A DNA stretch of 64,000 nucleotides, from the NCBI GenBank assembly GCA_046330935.1, contig JAXLRU010000002.1, positions 930,001 to 994,000 on the forward strand, read 5' to 3'. A program made the translations under genes and the position numbers. This document shows, piece by piece, positions 42,739-50,860 of the stretch. Below the pieces are notes generated by a model. It did not search any database. It was not told where the DNA came from and saw nothing but the letters and a program-made list of their open reading frames with translations. The stretch comes from JAXLRU01 sp046330935 (GTDB taxonomy: Bacteria > Actinomycetota > Actinomycetes > Actinomycetales > Kineosporiaceae). Numbering within the stretch: position 1 is the stretch's first letter; each line of letters opens with the position of its first letter.

Positions 42739-43330
42739 CCTGGTACCGCTCCTCGCGCCACGGGTCGCCGCGGTCGTGGTAGCCGGCGCGTTCCCAGAAC
42801 CCCGGGCGGTCGGCGGGCATGAGGTCGAGGCCCGTCACCCACTTCGCCGACTTCCACAGGTACAGGTGCGGCACGAGCAGCCGCGCGGGACCGCCGTGCT
42901 CGGGGTGCAGCGGCGCGCCGTCGTAGCGGTGCACCACCCACGCCTTGCCGCCGACGAGGTCGGCCAGCGGCAGGTTGGTCGTGTACCCGCCGTAGCTGCG
43001 GGCCATCGCGTGCGTCGCGGTCGTGGGCACGCCGTCGAGCAGGACGTCGAGGCTGACGCCCTGCCACCGCGTGCCGAACTTCGACCACTTAGTGACGCAG
43101 TGGAGGTCGACGAGCGGCTCCTCCATCGGCAGGGCCGTGAACTCGCGCCACGACCAAGCCTTCGTCGCGCCGGTCTCCGTGGTGATCGTGAACGACCACG
43201 TCTCGAGCGGGACGACGGGGGTCGGCCCGGCGGAGAGCACGGGGAAGTCGTCGGTCTCGTACTGGCCCGGCGGGAGCTTGTCGTCGGCCGGCCGGCCGCG
43301 CCCCCGGAACCCGCGGGAGATGATCGCCAC
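42731..43330 (-). CDS. Sulfite-oxidase-like molybdopterin enzyme
   Basis: 199 residues from the GTG at 43330, which has GAGGCGGACGAC before it; the ATG at 43369 is an alternative. Single molybdopterin domain of the SUOX/YedY fold with the Mo-ligating Cys in DLHCVTKWSKFGTRWQGV. The cofactor contacts HGGPARLLVPHLYLWKSAKW are also present. No signal peptide and no dimerisation or haem domain. It is probably cytoplasmic and coupled to the adjacent flavin reductase. The true substrate is unknown. The modABC genes at 51-54 kb could supply its molybdate. Confidence 0.87.
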   Translation of the reverse strand: MAIISRGFRGRGRPADDKLPPGQYETDDFPVLSAGPTPVVPLETWSFTITTETGATKAWSWREFTALPMEEPLVDLHCVTKWSKFGTRWQGVSLDVLLDGVPTTATHAMARSYGGYTTNLPLADLVGGKAWVVHRYDGAPLHPEHGGPARLLVPHLYLWKSAKWVTGLDLMPADRPGFWERAGYHDRGDPWREERYQGD

Positions 43331-43434
43331 GTCGTCCGCCTCTCGCTGCGCGCACCTCGATCGGGTCATCCTCGCCTGGACGGCGTCGCGCCGCTCCTCG
43401 GGGGCATGTCGGGGGCCACGCCTAGGGTGCGGCC

Positions 43435-44040
43435 GTGACGGTCGAGGGCGTGGTCGAGGCGTACTCGGCGGTGGCCGAGCTGTACATCGAGCGGATCGGC
43501 CGCCTCGACGCGGTCCCGACCGAGGACCCGCCGGTCATCGCCCGGCACCTCGCGGGTCTGGACGGGCCGGTGCTCGACGTCGGCTGCGGGCCGGGGCACC
43601 TCACGGCCTTCCTGCACGAGGCCGGGGCCGACGTCACGGGGATCGACCCGGTGCCCGCCTTCCTCGCCCACGCGCGCACCGCGCATCCCGGCGTGGCCTT
43701 CGAGGCCGGGTCGTTCGCCGCGCTCGCCCGCCCCGACGCGTCCGTCGCCGGCGTCCTGGCCTGGTTCTCCCTCATCCACACCCCGCCCGGCGAGGTCGAC
43801 GCCGCCCTCGCCGAACTGCGGCGGGTGCTGCGACCCGGCGGGGTGATCGTGGTCGGGTTCTTCTCGTGGGACGTCTGCGAGCCGTTCCCCCACAAGGTGG
43901 TCACCGCCTACCGCTGGCCGGTGGACGAGCTGTCGGCGCGGCTCGCCTCGGCCGGGTTCGCCGAGCTCGAGCGGGCGGTGCGGATGCCGTCCGGCGAGCA
44001 CCGGCCCTACGCCGTCCACGTGGCGCGGGCGGTCCGGTGA
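43435..44040 (+). CDS. Class I SAM-dependent methyltransferase
   Basis: 201 residues; GTG start. Rossmann methyltransferase with motif I LDVGCGPGHLTAFL at about 43-56, motif II GIDPVPAFLAHAR, post-I FEAGSFAAL, and WFSLIHTPPGEV as motif IV-V. Methyltransf_25/11 type. The C-terminal part is short, so a small-molecule acceptor is likely, but nothing nearby identifies it. It starts about 100 bp from the divergent sulfite-oxidase-like gene and converges on the OYE gene. Confidence 0.85.
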   Translation: MTVEGVVEAYSAVAELYIERIGRLDAVPTEDPPVIARHLAGLDGPVLDVGCGPGHLTAFLHEAGADVTGIDPVPAFLAHARTAHPGVAFEAGSFAALARPDASVAGVLAWFSLIHTPPGEVDAALAELRRVLRPGGVIVVGFFSWDVCEPFPHKVVTAYRWPVDELSARLASAGFAELERAVRMPSGEHRPYAVHVARAVR

Positions 44041-44059
44041 CCGCCCGCGCCACCCCGGA

Positions 44060-45274
44060 TCACGTCGTCACGAGCTCCTCGCCGACCACCGGGCCGGTGG
44101 CCTGCGCGGGGAGGGTGACGGAGGCGGGGGCGGGCAGCGGCAGCCCGATGCTCGCCTCGTCGCCGCGGAAGTTGCGCAGCCACCACGCCCAGTCCGAGGG
44201 GACCAGCGAGAACGGGTCGGCGTGGCCGAGCTCGCGCGCCGCCCACACCGGCCACACGGGGTTGGCCAGCGCCGGGCGGCCGAGCATCACGACGTCCACC
44301 TTCTCCTCGCGGACGACGCGGTCGGCGTTGGCGGGGACGCCCAGGTTCCAGCTCGTGGCCACCGGGATGCCGACCTCTTGGCGTACTCGGTGCGCGCGCG
44401 AGACCCAGCCGCCGACCTCGTTGAAGGGCGGGTCGACCATCGCGTCGGTGTTGAAGCCGAAGCTGACGTCGGCGAGGTCGAGGCCGTGCTCCTTCATCCA
44501 GGTGAGGGCCTGCAGGCCCTCCTCGAACTGGACGCCGTCGGGGTGGAAGTCGTCGGCGCCCAGCCGCACGGTCAGTGGCAGGCGTTCGGGCCAGACGTCG
44601 CGGACGGCGTCCAGCGCCTCGATCAGGAAGCGGGCGCGGTTGGCGGTGGAGCCGCCGTACTCGTCGGTGCGCTGGTTGGCCAGGGGGGAGAAGAAGCTCG
44701 CGCCGAGGTAGCCGTGCGCGTAGTGCATCTCCAGCCACTCGTAGCCGGCGTCGAGGGCGCGCTGCGCGGCGTCGGCGTAGGAGCGGTGCAGCGCGTGGAT
44801 CTCCTCGCGGGTCAGCTCGTGCACGGGAAAGCTGTGGTCGCCGCCGTAGGGGATCGCCGAGGGCGCCGAGCAGAGCCAGCCGTTCGGGTGGTCGGGCGCG
44901 AGGGCCTTCCAGGAGCCCTGCGCGTTGGTCTCCTTGTGCGGCGGCGCCTCGCTGCCCTTGCGGCCGGTGTGGCCGAGCTGGATCGCCGGCACCGCGCCCA
45001 TCTTCTTGATCATGGCGGTGACGCGGGAGTGGCCTTCCACCTGTGAGTCGTCCCAGATGCCGGCGCACGAGGTCGTCGTCCGGCCGTCGGGGGTGATCGC
45101 GACCTGCTCGGGGAAGACCAGCCCGAACCCTCCCGCCGCGCGGGCCCCCAGGTACATCACGTGGTAGTCGCTCATGTGCCCGTCGACCGAGTTGTACATG
45201 GTCATAGGCGACATGGCGGTGCGGTTGCGGAGGGTGACGTCCTTGAGCGTGAACGGAGAGAACAGGTCAGGCAT
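44060..45274 (-). CDS. Old Yellow Enzyme-family NADH:flavin oxidoreductase
   Basis: 404 residues from the ATG at 45274. TIM-barrel FMN enzyme: LFSPFTLKDVTLRNRTAMSP at the start, the substrate His pair region AIQLGHTGRKG, AGYEWLEMHYAHGYLGASFF, and the FMN-phosphate loop VDVVMLGRPALANPVWP. Members reduce the C=C bond of enals, enones or nitro-compounds with NAD(P)H. A C-terminal extension of about 40 residues is present. The divergently placed AraC regulator may control it or the next gene; no operator was identified. Confidence 0.9.
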   Translation of the reverse strand: MPDLFSPFTLKDVTLRNRTAMSPMTMYNSVDGHMSDYHVMYLGARAAGGFGLVFPEQVAITPDGRTTTSCAGIWDDSQVEGHSRVTAMIKKMGAVPAIQLGHTGRKGSEAPPHKETNAQGSWKALAPDHPNGWLCSAPSAIPYGGDHSFPVHELTREEIHALHRSYADAAQRALDAGYEWLEMHYAHGYLGASFFSPLANQRTDEYGGSTANRARFLIEALDAVRDVWPERLPLTVRLGADDFHPDGVQFEEGLQALTWMKEHGLDLADVSFGFNTDAMVDPPFNEVGGWVSRAHRVRQEVGIPVATSWNLGVPANADRVVREEKVDVVMLGRPALANPVWPVWAARELGHADPFSLVPSDWAWWLRNFRGDEASIGLPLPAPASVTLPAQATGPVVGEELVTT

Positions 45275-45434
45275 GGGGGGTCCCTTCGGGAGGGGACCTC
45301 GGGCGGTGGCGCCGCGGGGTCGTCGTCCCTCAAGGAGACGGAGCACGCGATTCCGCCACGTCACGGCCGTGACGGGGATTGATGACGTTTCTCTCACATC
45401 AAGGGGTGGGTGTTGTGAGGTCGTGCCCGCCCGG

Positions 45435-46373
45435 TCAGCCCGCGGCGGCGCGGGCCTGCTCGCGCCACTGCCGCGGCGGCACGCCGTAGCGGCGGGTGAA
45501 CGCCGCGCTCAGCGCGAAGGGCGTGCCGTAGCCGACGGCCCGCGCGATCGCGGCGAGGGTGTCGGTGGTCCTCGCGAGGCGGTCGGCGGCCTCCGACAGC
45601 CGCAGCGCGCTCACGTACGCCATCGGCGGCTCGCCGACGACGGTCGTGAAGCGGCGGGCGAACGCCGCGCGCGAGGCTCCGCACGTCCGGGCCAGCTCCT
45701 CCACCGTCCAGGGGTGCGCGGGGTCGTCGTGGGTCGCGGCCAGCGCCGGCGCGAGCACGGGGTCGGCCGACGCGCGCCACCAGCCGGGGGCCAGGCGCGG
45801 GGTGCGCAGGAAGATCTCGCGCAGCGCGCCGACGGCGACGACGTCGGCGAGCCGGTCGAGGACGGCGTCCTGCCCCGGCTCGTGGCGGGTGAACTCGGCG
45901 GCGAGCAGCGCCGCGGCGGGCACGGCGTCGCGGGCCGCGCGGAGCACGGTGACGTCGTCGAGGGCGTCGAGCAGGTCGCCGCCCACCTGCGCGGGCAGCT
46001 CGTAGGTGACGGTGAGGAAGGCCGTCGGTGCGCCCGCGGACGTGCCCCAGGTGCGGGCGTCGAGCAGGTGCGGCGCGTCGGGGGCCAGGGAGCGGCAGAC
46101 CTGGCCGGGCTCGATCACCGCGCGCGGCGTCGTGGCGGCGTCCCCCGCGAGCCGGTACGGGCGGGGCCCCTTGACGAGGACGAGGTCTCCCGCGGCCAGC
46201 GCGACCGGCTCGGCGCCGTCGGGCACCACGACCAGGTCACCCGCGACGGCGAGCAGCAGGGCCAGGCGCGCGCCGTCCGCGATCCGGATCGCCCACGGCG
46301 GGTCCATCAGGCAGCGGAGCAGGAACGCGTCGCGCCCGCTGTGGCGCTGCAGGGCCCGGGAGACGGCGTCCAT
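45435..46373 (-). CDS. AraC-family regulator with cupin sensor domain
   Basis: 312 residues. An N-terminal cupin-type sensor (about 1-185; AraC_binding_2/cupin_6-like, PPWAIRIADGARLALLLAVA) and a C-terminal double helix-turn-helix are seen: TVEELARTCGASRAAFARRF and LAAIARAVGYGTPFALSAAF, then TRRYGVPPRQWR. The layout matches AraC regulators placed divergently from DUF1772 or oxidoreductase genes. The DUF1772 gene starts 81 bp away in the other direction and is the likely target. Confidence 0.88.
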   Translation of the reverse strand: MDAVSRALQRHSGRDAFLLRCLMDPPWAIRIADGARLALLLAVAGDLVVVPDGAEPVALAAGDLVLVKGPRPYRLAGDAATTPRAVIEPGQVCRSLAPDAPHLLDARTWGTSAGAPTAFLTVTYELPAQVGGDLLDALDDVTVLRAARDAVPAAALLAAEFTRHEPGQDAVLDRLADVVAVGALREIFLRTPRLAPGWWRASADPVLAPALAATHDDPAHPWTVEELARTCGASRAAFARRFTTVVGEPPMAYVSALRLSEAADRLARTTDTLAAIARAVGYGTPFALSAAFTRRYGVPPRQWREQARAAAG

Positions 46374-46453
46374 GGTCGCAGCGTAGACGGGCGCGTATGG
46401 GCGGTCCGCTCTCGCGCATGGATCGTCTCGTTGCGCCGCGGTGTGCTGGGGGC

Positions 46454-46960
46454 ATGCGAACGATCGATGTCCTGGCCCTCGCCTCCGCCGCCGCGAGCGC
46501 CGTCACCGCCGGTGCCTTCGTGGCCTTCTCCACGCTCGTCATGCCCGCGCTCGACAAGCTGCCGCCCGCCCAGGCCGTGCGCGCCATGCAGGAGATCAAC
46601 CTGATCGCCCCCCGGGGGGCGTTCATGCTGCCGCTGATGGGCAGCGCGCTCGGGTGCGCACTCGTCGCGGTGCTCGCCGTGGTGCGGCGGCTGGGTTCGT
46701 CGTCCGGTGCCTCGGGGCTCGGGTTCGGGCTGACCCTGGCCGGGGGCGGCGTCGGGGTGGTCGCGTTCCTGGTCACCGGCATGTTCGCCGTCCCGCGCAA
46801 CGACCGCCTGGCCGCCATGGACGCCGCGTCTGCCGACGCCGCGCGCGCCTGGGCCGACTACAGCGGGCCGTGGACGGCGGGCAACAGCGTGCGGGCCGCG
46901 CTCGCGTTCGTCGCCGCCGTCCTGCTCGTCGCCGGTGTCGTGGCGGCTCGAGAGGAGTGA
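46454..46960 (+). CDS. DUF1772 (anthrone-oxygenase-like) membrane protein
   Basis: 168 residues, four membrane helices. DUF1772 hallmarks: AGAFVAFSTLVMPALDKLPP, the helix-loop AMQEINLIAPRGAF, and PRNDRLAAMD with WADYSGPWTAGNSVRA near the C-terminus. Related fungal proteins are described as anthrone oxygenases, but bacterial members have no defined substrate. ATG at 46454. It is divergent from the AraC regulator and probably induced by it. Confidence 0.85.
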   Translation: MRTIDVLALASAAASAVTAGAFVAFSTLVMPALDKLPPAQAVRAMQEINLIAPRGAFMLPLMGSALGCALVAVLAVVRRLGSSSGASGLGFGLTLAGGGVGVVAFLVTGMFAVPRNDRLAAMDAASADAARAWADYSGPWTAGNSVRAALAFVAAVLLVAGVVAAREE

Positions 46961-46973
46961 GAGTGGTACCGCT

Positions 46974-46992
46974 ATACCTCTAGAAGTATGAT
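46974..46992 (+). promoter_or_regulatory. Palindromic operator and -10 of the HTH-MNT gene
   Basis: ATACCTCTAGAAGTAT (46974-46989) is a 16-bp palindrome with one mismatched pair. It overlaps a -10 TATGAT (46987-46992). The predicted start site falls at about 46999, the A of the start codon, so the transcript is probably leaderless and repressed by its own HTH product. Confidence 0.6.
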
Positions 46993-46998
46993 GGCGAC

Positions 46999-47508
46999 AT
47001 GGACGTCGCTCCGATGATCCGCACCGCGCGGGAGAAGGCCGGGCTGAGCCAGGCGGCGCTGGCTGTCCGGGCCGGCACCTCCCAGCCGGCGGTCTCGCGG
47101 TACGAATCCGGCGTCAGTTCGCCGTCCGTAGCCACGCTGGAGCGACTGCTGGCGGCGGCCGGCCACCGGCTGATCCTCGGCGCGGAGCCGGGAGGGTGCG
47201 GGCTCGACGTCCGAGTGGGGCGCCTGGCGAAGCTGCGGGCCAACCGGGCCGCTGTCCGCGACATCGCCTACCGGCACGGAGCCTCCAACGTCCGCGTGTT
47301 CGGGTCGGTCGTGCGCGGGGAGGACGGGCCCGACTCCGATGTCGACCTGCTGGTCGACCTCGACGTGCACGCCGTGGGTCTCGTCCCCCTCGCCGAGATC
47401 GCCGACGAGGTGTCGGCGCTCCTGAACGAACGCGTCGATGTCGCGCCCGCCTCTGCGCTGCAACCCCATGTCGCCGCGTCGGCTCGTGCCGAGGCTGTTC
47501 CGCTGTGA
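46999..47508 (+). CDS. XRE helix-turn-helix / nucleotidyltransferase (MNT) fusion, antitoxin-like
   Basis: 169 residues. HTH at about 5-60 (IRTAREKAGLSQAALAVRAG, TSQPAVSRYESG) fused to a minimal nucleotidyltransferase domain with the active-site pattern FGSVVRGEDGPDSDVDLLVD at about 99-118. MNT proteins of HEPN-MNT (type VII) toxin-antitoxin systems adenylylate the HEPN toxin. Here no HEPN gene follows within 100 bp; only a short unstructured frame (LLDLHRSVEAPLREACRAML) is left before the next gene. It is an orphan or its partner is lost. No ribosome-binding site; likely leaderless. Confidence 0.8.
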   Translation: MDVAPMIRTAREKAGLSQAALAVRAGTSQPAVSRYESGVSSPSVATLERLLAAAGHRLILGAEPGGCGLDVRVGRLAKLRANRAAVRDIAYRHGASNVRVFGSVVRGEDGPDSDVDLLVDLDVHAVGLVPLAEIADEVSALLNERVDVAPASALQPHVAASARAEAVPL

Positions 47509-47607
47509 CTCCTCGACCTGCACCGCTCGGTGGAGGCCCCGCTGCGGGAGGCGTGCCGGGCGATGCTCGCGGACGACGAGGCCGATCCGAGCAGCCGCTG
47601 ACAGCGC

Positions 47608-48546
47608 CTACGTGGGGACGGGCTCCGTCGCGAGGACGTCGTCGGTTGCCTGAAGGACCTCCTCGACCGTGACGTCGAGCAAGGCCGGGTCGACCTCGTG
47701 GGTGAGCACGTGCTGCTCGGCGTGGCCGTGCCAGATCGCGACGTGGCGCGCGTGCTCCGGCGGGCCCCAAAGGCGCGGGGACGCGGGGCCGAACAGCGTG
47801 ACCGACGGGCGCGCGAACGCCGTCGCCAGGTGGGCGATGCCGGTGTCGTTGCTGACCACGAGCCGGGCGGCCGCGACGAGGTCGAGCAGCTCCGGCAGGC
47901 TCGTGCGCCCGGCGAGGTCGGACTCGGGTGGCAGGCCCGCCGCTGCGGCCACCGCGGCGGTGACGGGTGCCTCTTCCGCCGAGCCGGTGAGGACCACGTG
48001 GTGCCCCTGAACTGCGAGTTCTCGGACGACGACCGCAAACCTGTCGGCAGGCCAACGTTTGGAGCCCCAGGCCGCGCCCGGGTGCACGATCGTGGGCGGG
48101 ACGGCGTCCGCGGGCATCCTGGTTGCTAGCAGGACGTCGTCAGGGTCGCCCTCGGCGCCCAGCTCCTCGACCAGGCGCAGCCACCGCCGGCGTTCGTGCT
48201 CGCCCTCCCTGGTGGCGGGGCCGTCGTGGCCGGTGCGCGGGTCGGTGAACGCGACGAGGCGACCGGGGCTGGTGGCCGCCAGCGCTCGGTAGGACTCGGG
48301 GGCCACGTGGTGCAGGTCGACGGCGATCTCCGGAGCCCGCACGCCCGGTGGGGTGAGGCCGCGTTGGGGGAGCAGCGCGTCGACCCCGCCGATCCGGTCG
48401 ACGATCGGCTGCAGGCGCGGGTTCGTGGCCAGCACGAGCCGGTGGTCCGGGAAGCGACGCCGCAGCGCCCGCAGCGCCGGGACGGTCACCAGCAGGTCGC
48501 CCAGGTTGAGGGCGCGCAGCACCAGCAGGGTCGGTGCGGCGTCCAT
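47608..48546 (-). CDS. Glycosyltransferase family 9 (heptosyltransferase-like)
   Basis: 312 residues from the ATG at 48546 (a longer frame starts at 48579). GT9 features: VLRALNLGDLLVTVPALRAL at the N-terminus, IVHPGAAWGSKRWPADRFAV in the middle, VLTGSAEE, and the nucleotide-sugar site VVSNDTGIAHLATAFARPSV. GT-B fold. Gram-positive members add sugars to surface glycans or secondary metabolites. No heptose pathway is nearby, so the donor and acceptor are unknown. Just upstream lie several long palindromes. Confidence 0.88.
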   Translation of the reverse strand: MDAAPTLLVLRALNLGDLLVTVPALRALRRRFPDHRLVLATNPRLQPIVDRIGGVDALLPQRGLTPPGVRAPEIAVDLHHVAPESYRALAATSPGRLVAFTDPRTGHDGPATREGEHERRRWLRLVEELGAEGDPDDVLLATRMPADAVPPTIVHPGAAWGSKRWPADRFAVVVRELAVQGHHVVLTGSAEEAPVTAAVAAAAGLPPESDLAGRTSLPELLDLVAAARLVVSNDTGIAHLATAFARPSVTLFGPASPRLWGPPEHARHVAIWHGHAEQHVLTHEVDPALLDVTVEEVLQATDDVLATEPVPT

Positions 48547-48609
48547 GAACGCCTGGTGCCCGCCGCCGGCGCGACGCAAACCGCTGCGGCGCGCCCCCGG
48601 TCGCCGTCT

Positions 48610-48677
48610 CAGATGCGCAGCGTCCGTGAGGAGGAGCCCGCTCCAGCCCGCGCTTCCTCACGGAAGCTGCGCATCTG
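48610..48677. repeat. Palindromic repeat, family A copy
   Basis: Arms CAGATGCGCAGCGTCCGTGA (first 20 of 23 bases, 48610-48632) and 48655-48677 pair with one mismatch. The 22-nt loop contains a small GGAGCCCGCTCC hairpin. Nineteen of 23 arm bases match the arm of the palindrome at 18011-18081. Confidence 0.7.
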
Positions 48678-48742
48678 GCGTCCACCCGGCCCCGCGACGT
48701 CGTCCGCGCAACGTCGGTCGGCGACATCCGCCCCGGCCCGGA

Positions 48743-48818
48743 CCGACTTTGCCGACGCTCGGTCGCGGGCAGCCCCGAAACACGCCGGCGTTCGCATACT
48801 GAGCGTCGGCAAAGTCGG
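48743..48818. repeat. Perfect 18-bp inverted repeat with 40-nt spacer
   Basis: CCGACTTTGCCGACGCTC at 48743-48760 is exactly complementary to 48801-48818. It lies in the gene-poor 48547-48897 interval. A 7-mer, GACTGCC, is repeated three times just after it (about 48834-48854). Confidence 0.65.
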
Positions 48819-48897
48819 CGCCGGGATCTCGCCGACTGCCGACTGCCGACTGCCGGCACGCCACGTCCGGGGTCGGATAGGGCGCTCGCGGAGGCGG

Positions 48898-49446
48898 TTA
48901 ACGCTCTGCTGCCGCGGACCGTCGGGTCGTACTGAGGCCTTCGCGCTCGTGAGAGTCCCTAAGCATGGACTCCGCTATCGCGCGACGTGCCTTCGCGCGC
49001 AATCGGGCCGGTAGCACCGGTGCCGTCGTTTCCACCCGCGACCATTCCTCGCGCAGTTCAATGAGACGTGATTCCGCTGCGACATGATCTCCAAGGGCTA
49101 CCTGGAGAGCGTCGGCTTTGCGGCGTAGAGAACCATAGTCAACAAAAGCTTGCCGATGTCGAGCGGCGATCTCGGGGTAGTTGAGTGCCACTTGAGTTAC
49201 CCCCAGTGTGGCCGCGAGGAGACTCAATCCGGCGGCTGAGTAGCGCAAGAGGGCGGATTGAGACGTGGCCGCGGAGACAAATAGGGCGGTCCCTACCACT
49301 GCGGTGAGTACGGCTACGAGTACATTGGTCCCACGCGCTAAGGTCGCGTATCGTTCGGATGCAATACCGTGCGCCACGTGCAGAATTCGCATCCCTGCCC
49401 GCCACTGTTCTAGAAGCAGGTCCTCATGAGCGTCAGAGTCCGTCAC
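48898..49446 (-). CDS. SLATT-domain two-TM protein (defence-effector-like)
   Basis: 182 residues from the GTG at 49446; an in-frame ATG at 49530 is an alternative. A helix with LHVAHGIASERYATLARG precedes two close hydrophobic helices (NVLVAVLTAVVGTALFVSA and AAGLSLLAATLGVTQVAL). A conserved amphipathic part follows, AARHRQAFVDYGSLRRKADA, as in SLATT domains. SLATT proteins are predicted pore-forming effectors in SMODS/CBASS-type and related anti-phage systems. No nucleotide cyclase, SLOG or reverse transcriptase gene is nearby, so it stands alone. GC is clearly lower than neighbours, and it sits next to a tRNA gene. Confidence 0.72.
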   Translation of the reverse strand: MTDSDAHEDLLLEQWRAGMRILHVAHGIASERYATLARGTNVLVAVLTAVVGTALFVSAATSQSALLRYSAAGLSLLAATLGVTQVALNYPEIAARHRQAFVDYGSLRRKADALQVALGDHVAAESRLIELREEWSRVETTAPVLPARLRAKARRAIAESMLRDSHEREGLSTTRRSAAAER

Positions 49447-49744
49447 GTGGCTACGGTCCCGCAACCACGGCGCCAGCGCTAGAGCTGCACGCCGTGGGGA
49501 GTCACTGCCTGCTTTCCGCCCCATCGCCAACAGGACGCAAGCACGGGGCGCGACCGCGAGGGACGACGCAGGCTACCTCGGCTGGAACTCACGGCCGGTG
49601 GACGGCATCGGCGGGGACCACCTGGCGCTCCGCGTGCGCGCTTGCCCTCTCATTGGCACGTAATGGAGCGCAAGGGCGGGCGAGTGCAACGACGAAGGGC
49701 CAGCTCAGAGGATCGGGCCTCTGACCTGGCCCCTCGGTCTGTCT

Positions 49745-49762
49745 CGAAGAGCGGGTGACGAG
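49745..49762. other. Duplicated 3' end of tRNA-Gly (possible attachment-site remnant)
   Basis: GAAGAGCGGGTGACGAGA here repeats exactly at 49898-49915, the 3' end of the tRNA-Gly gene and the few bases after it. The copies are in direct orientation, 153 bp apart, on the side where tRNA-targeting elements leave a duplicated gene end. No integrase lies in the interval. Confidence 0.6.
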
Positions 49763-49843
49763 ATCCGTCGGGCCCGGTGCGCCGCTCGTCCCTCGCGGGC
49801 GACGCGGGCCCTCCTCCCGATTCTCGGCCAGCCCCAAGATGGT

Positions 49844-49898
49844 CCAGATGTGAGTAGGGCCCCCGGGTGAAGCGTCCGGGGGCCCTACTCACATCTGG
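49844..49898 (-). terminator. Strong perfect hairpin directly downstream of tRNA-Gly
   Basis: A perfect 23-bp stem (49844-49866 with 49876-49898, starting CCAGATGTGAGTAGGGCCCC) and a 9-nt loop ends 3 bp from the mature tRNA 3' end. It probably terminates the tRNA transcript. Its CCAGATG ends resemble family A palindromes. Confidence 0.75.
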
Positions 49899-49901
49899 AA
49901 G

Positions 49902-49972
49902 AGCGGGTGACGAGAATCGAACTCGCACTGTCAGCTTGGGAAGCTGATGTTCTGCCATTGAACTACACCCGC
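49902..49972 (-). tRNA. tRNA-Gly (anticodon CCC)
   Basis: On the minus strand the 71-nt gene folds as a cloverleaf. The acceptor arm is GCGGGTG with CACCCGC, the D-arm contains GTAGTTCAATGGCAG, and the anticodon stem TCAGC/GCTGA encloses the loop TTCCCAA (anticodon CCC). The T-loop is in GCGAGTTCGATTCTCGT. CCA is not encoded. It reads GGG codons. A strong hairpin follows immediately, and its 3' end is duplicated at 49745. Confidence 0.95.
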
Positions 49973-50078
49973 GCGACCTCACCGACGAGCGGCGACGTCG
50001 GAGGCATCGTAGCAAGCCGGGCGGGCCCGCATGCACGCAGGGGCGTGCGAGCCCGCCCGGCAACCACGAAGCACCAGG

Positions 50079-50669
50079 TCAGCGGGCCTGCAGTGCGTCG
50101 AGGGCCACGGCCATGGCGGCGATGACGCGACGGTCGGCGGCGGGATCGCTGATCAGCACGTCGTAGGAGTCGCGGCCGAAGGCGAACTTCTTGTTGACGG
50201 CCATGAGGGGCCGGCCGTCGGAGTAGACGAAGTCGAAGTGGTAGGGCAGGCCCTCGAAGACGAACCGGCGCAGCAGGGCGATCGGCATGTTGCGCTCCTG
50301 GCCGCGGGCCTCGGGGCCGTTGACGGAGCCGCAGTACCAGGTGCTGCGCAGCAGGGACGCCGCGAAGTCCTTGCGGAAGGTGCCGATGGGGCTGCCGGTG
50401 GCGTCGAGGACGTCGCTGACGCCGGCGAGGTCGACGACGTTGCGGGCCTTGAAGCCGAACAGGGGGACGGTGCGGTCCTCGTCGGCGTAGAAGGTGACCT
50501 GCTCCTTGAGCGCCATTCGTTTCTGCTGCGCCATCGCGAGGATGTCGCCGTGGGACCCGTCGCCGTTGATGGCGCGGATCTCGTACCGGTTCACCATGGG
50601 GGTGATCCGCTGACGCACGCGCAGGGCGGGCTGCGCCTGCAGGCGGGCGAGGGCGTCGTGGCTGCTCAT
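50079..50669 (-). CDS. LURP-one-related / scramblase-like family protein
   Basis: 196 residues from the ATG at 50669 (the frame extends to 50804 with no support). Tubby/LURP-one-like beta barrel: VNRYEIRAINGDGSHGDILA near the start, then EQVTFYADEDRTVPLFGFKA, VSDVLDATGSPIGTFRKDF, and the C-terminal helix region VIAAMAVALDAL. The basic ends suggest a cytoplasmic or membrane-associated protein. Function in bacteria is unknown. It lies between tRNA-Gly and the modABC operon, divergent from the latter. Confidence 0.72.
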   Translation of the reverse strand: MSSHDALARLQAQPALRVRQRITPMVNRYEIRAINGDGSHGDILAMAQQKRMALKEQVTFYADEDRTVPLFGFKARNVVDLAGVSDVLDATGSPIGTFRKDFAASLLRSTWYCGSVNGPEARGQERNMPIALLRRFVFEGLPYHFDFVYSDGRPLMAVNKKFAFGRDSYDVLISDPAADRRVIAAMAVALDALQAR

Positions 50670-50860
50670 GAGCACGAAAGGTACCGGCTGACAGAGGGCA
50701 CCACACCGGGATGCCACGGCGTGTGGCGCAGTCGACGCAACTTTCGATCGATCTGACAACGATGAACAGCACGAAACCGAACGACCACCAAAAGTGACGA
50801 TCATGGTTCAACCGGGACGCACAGTGACGGCGACGGGGGGACGCACGTAAGCTCCCTCCG

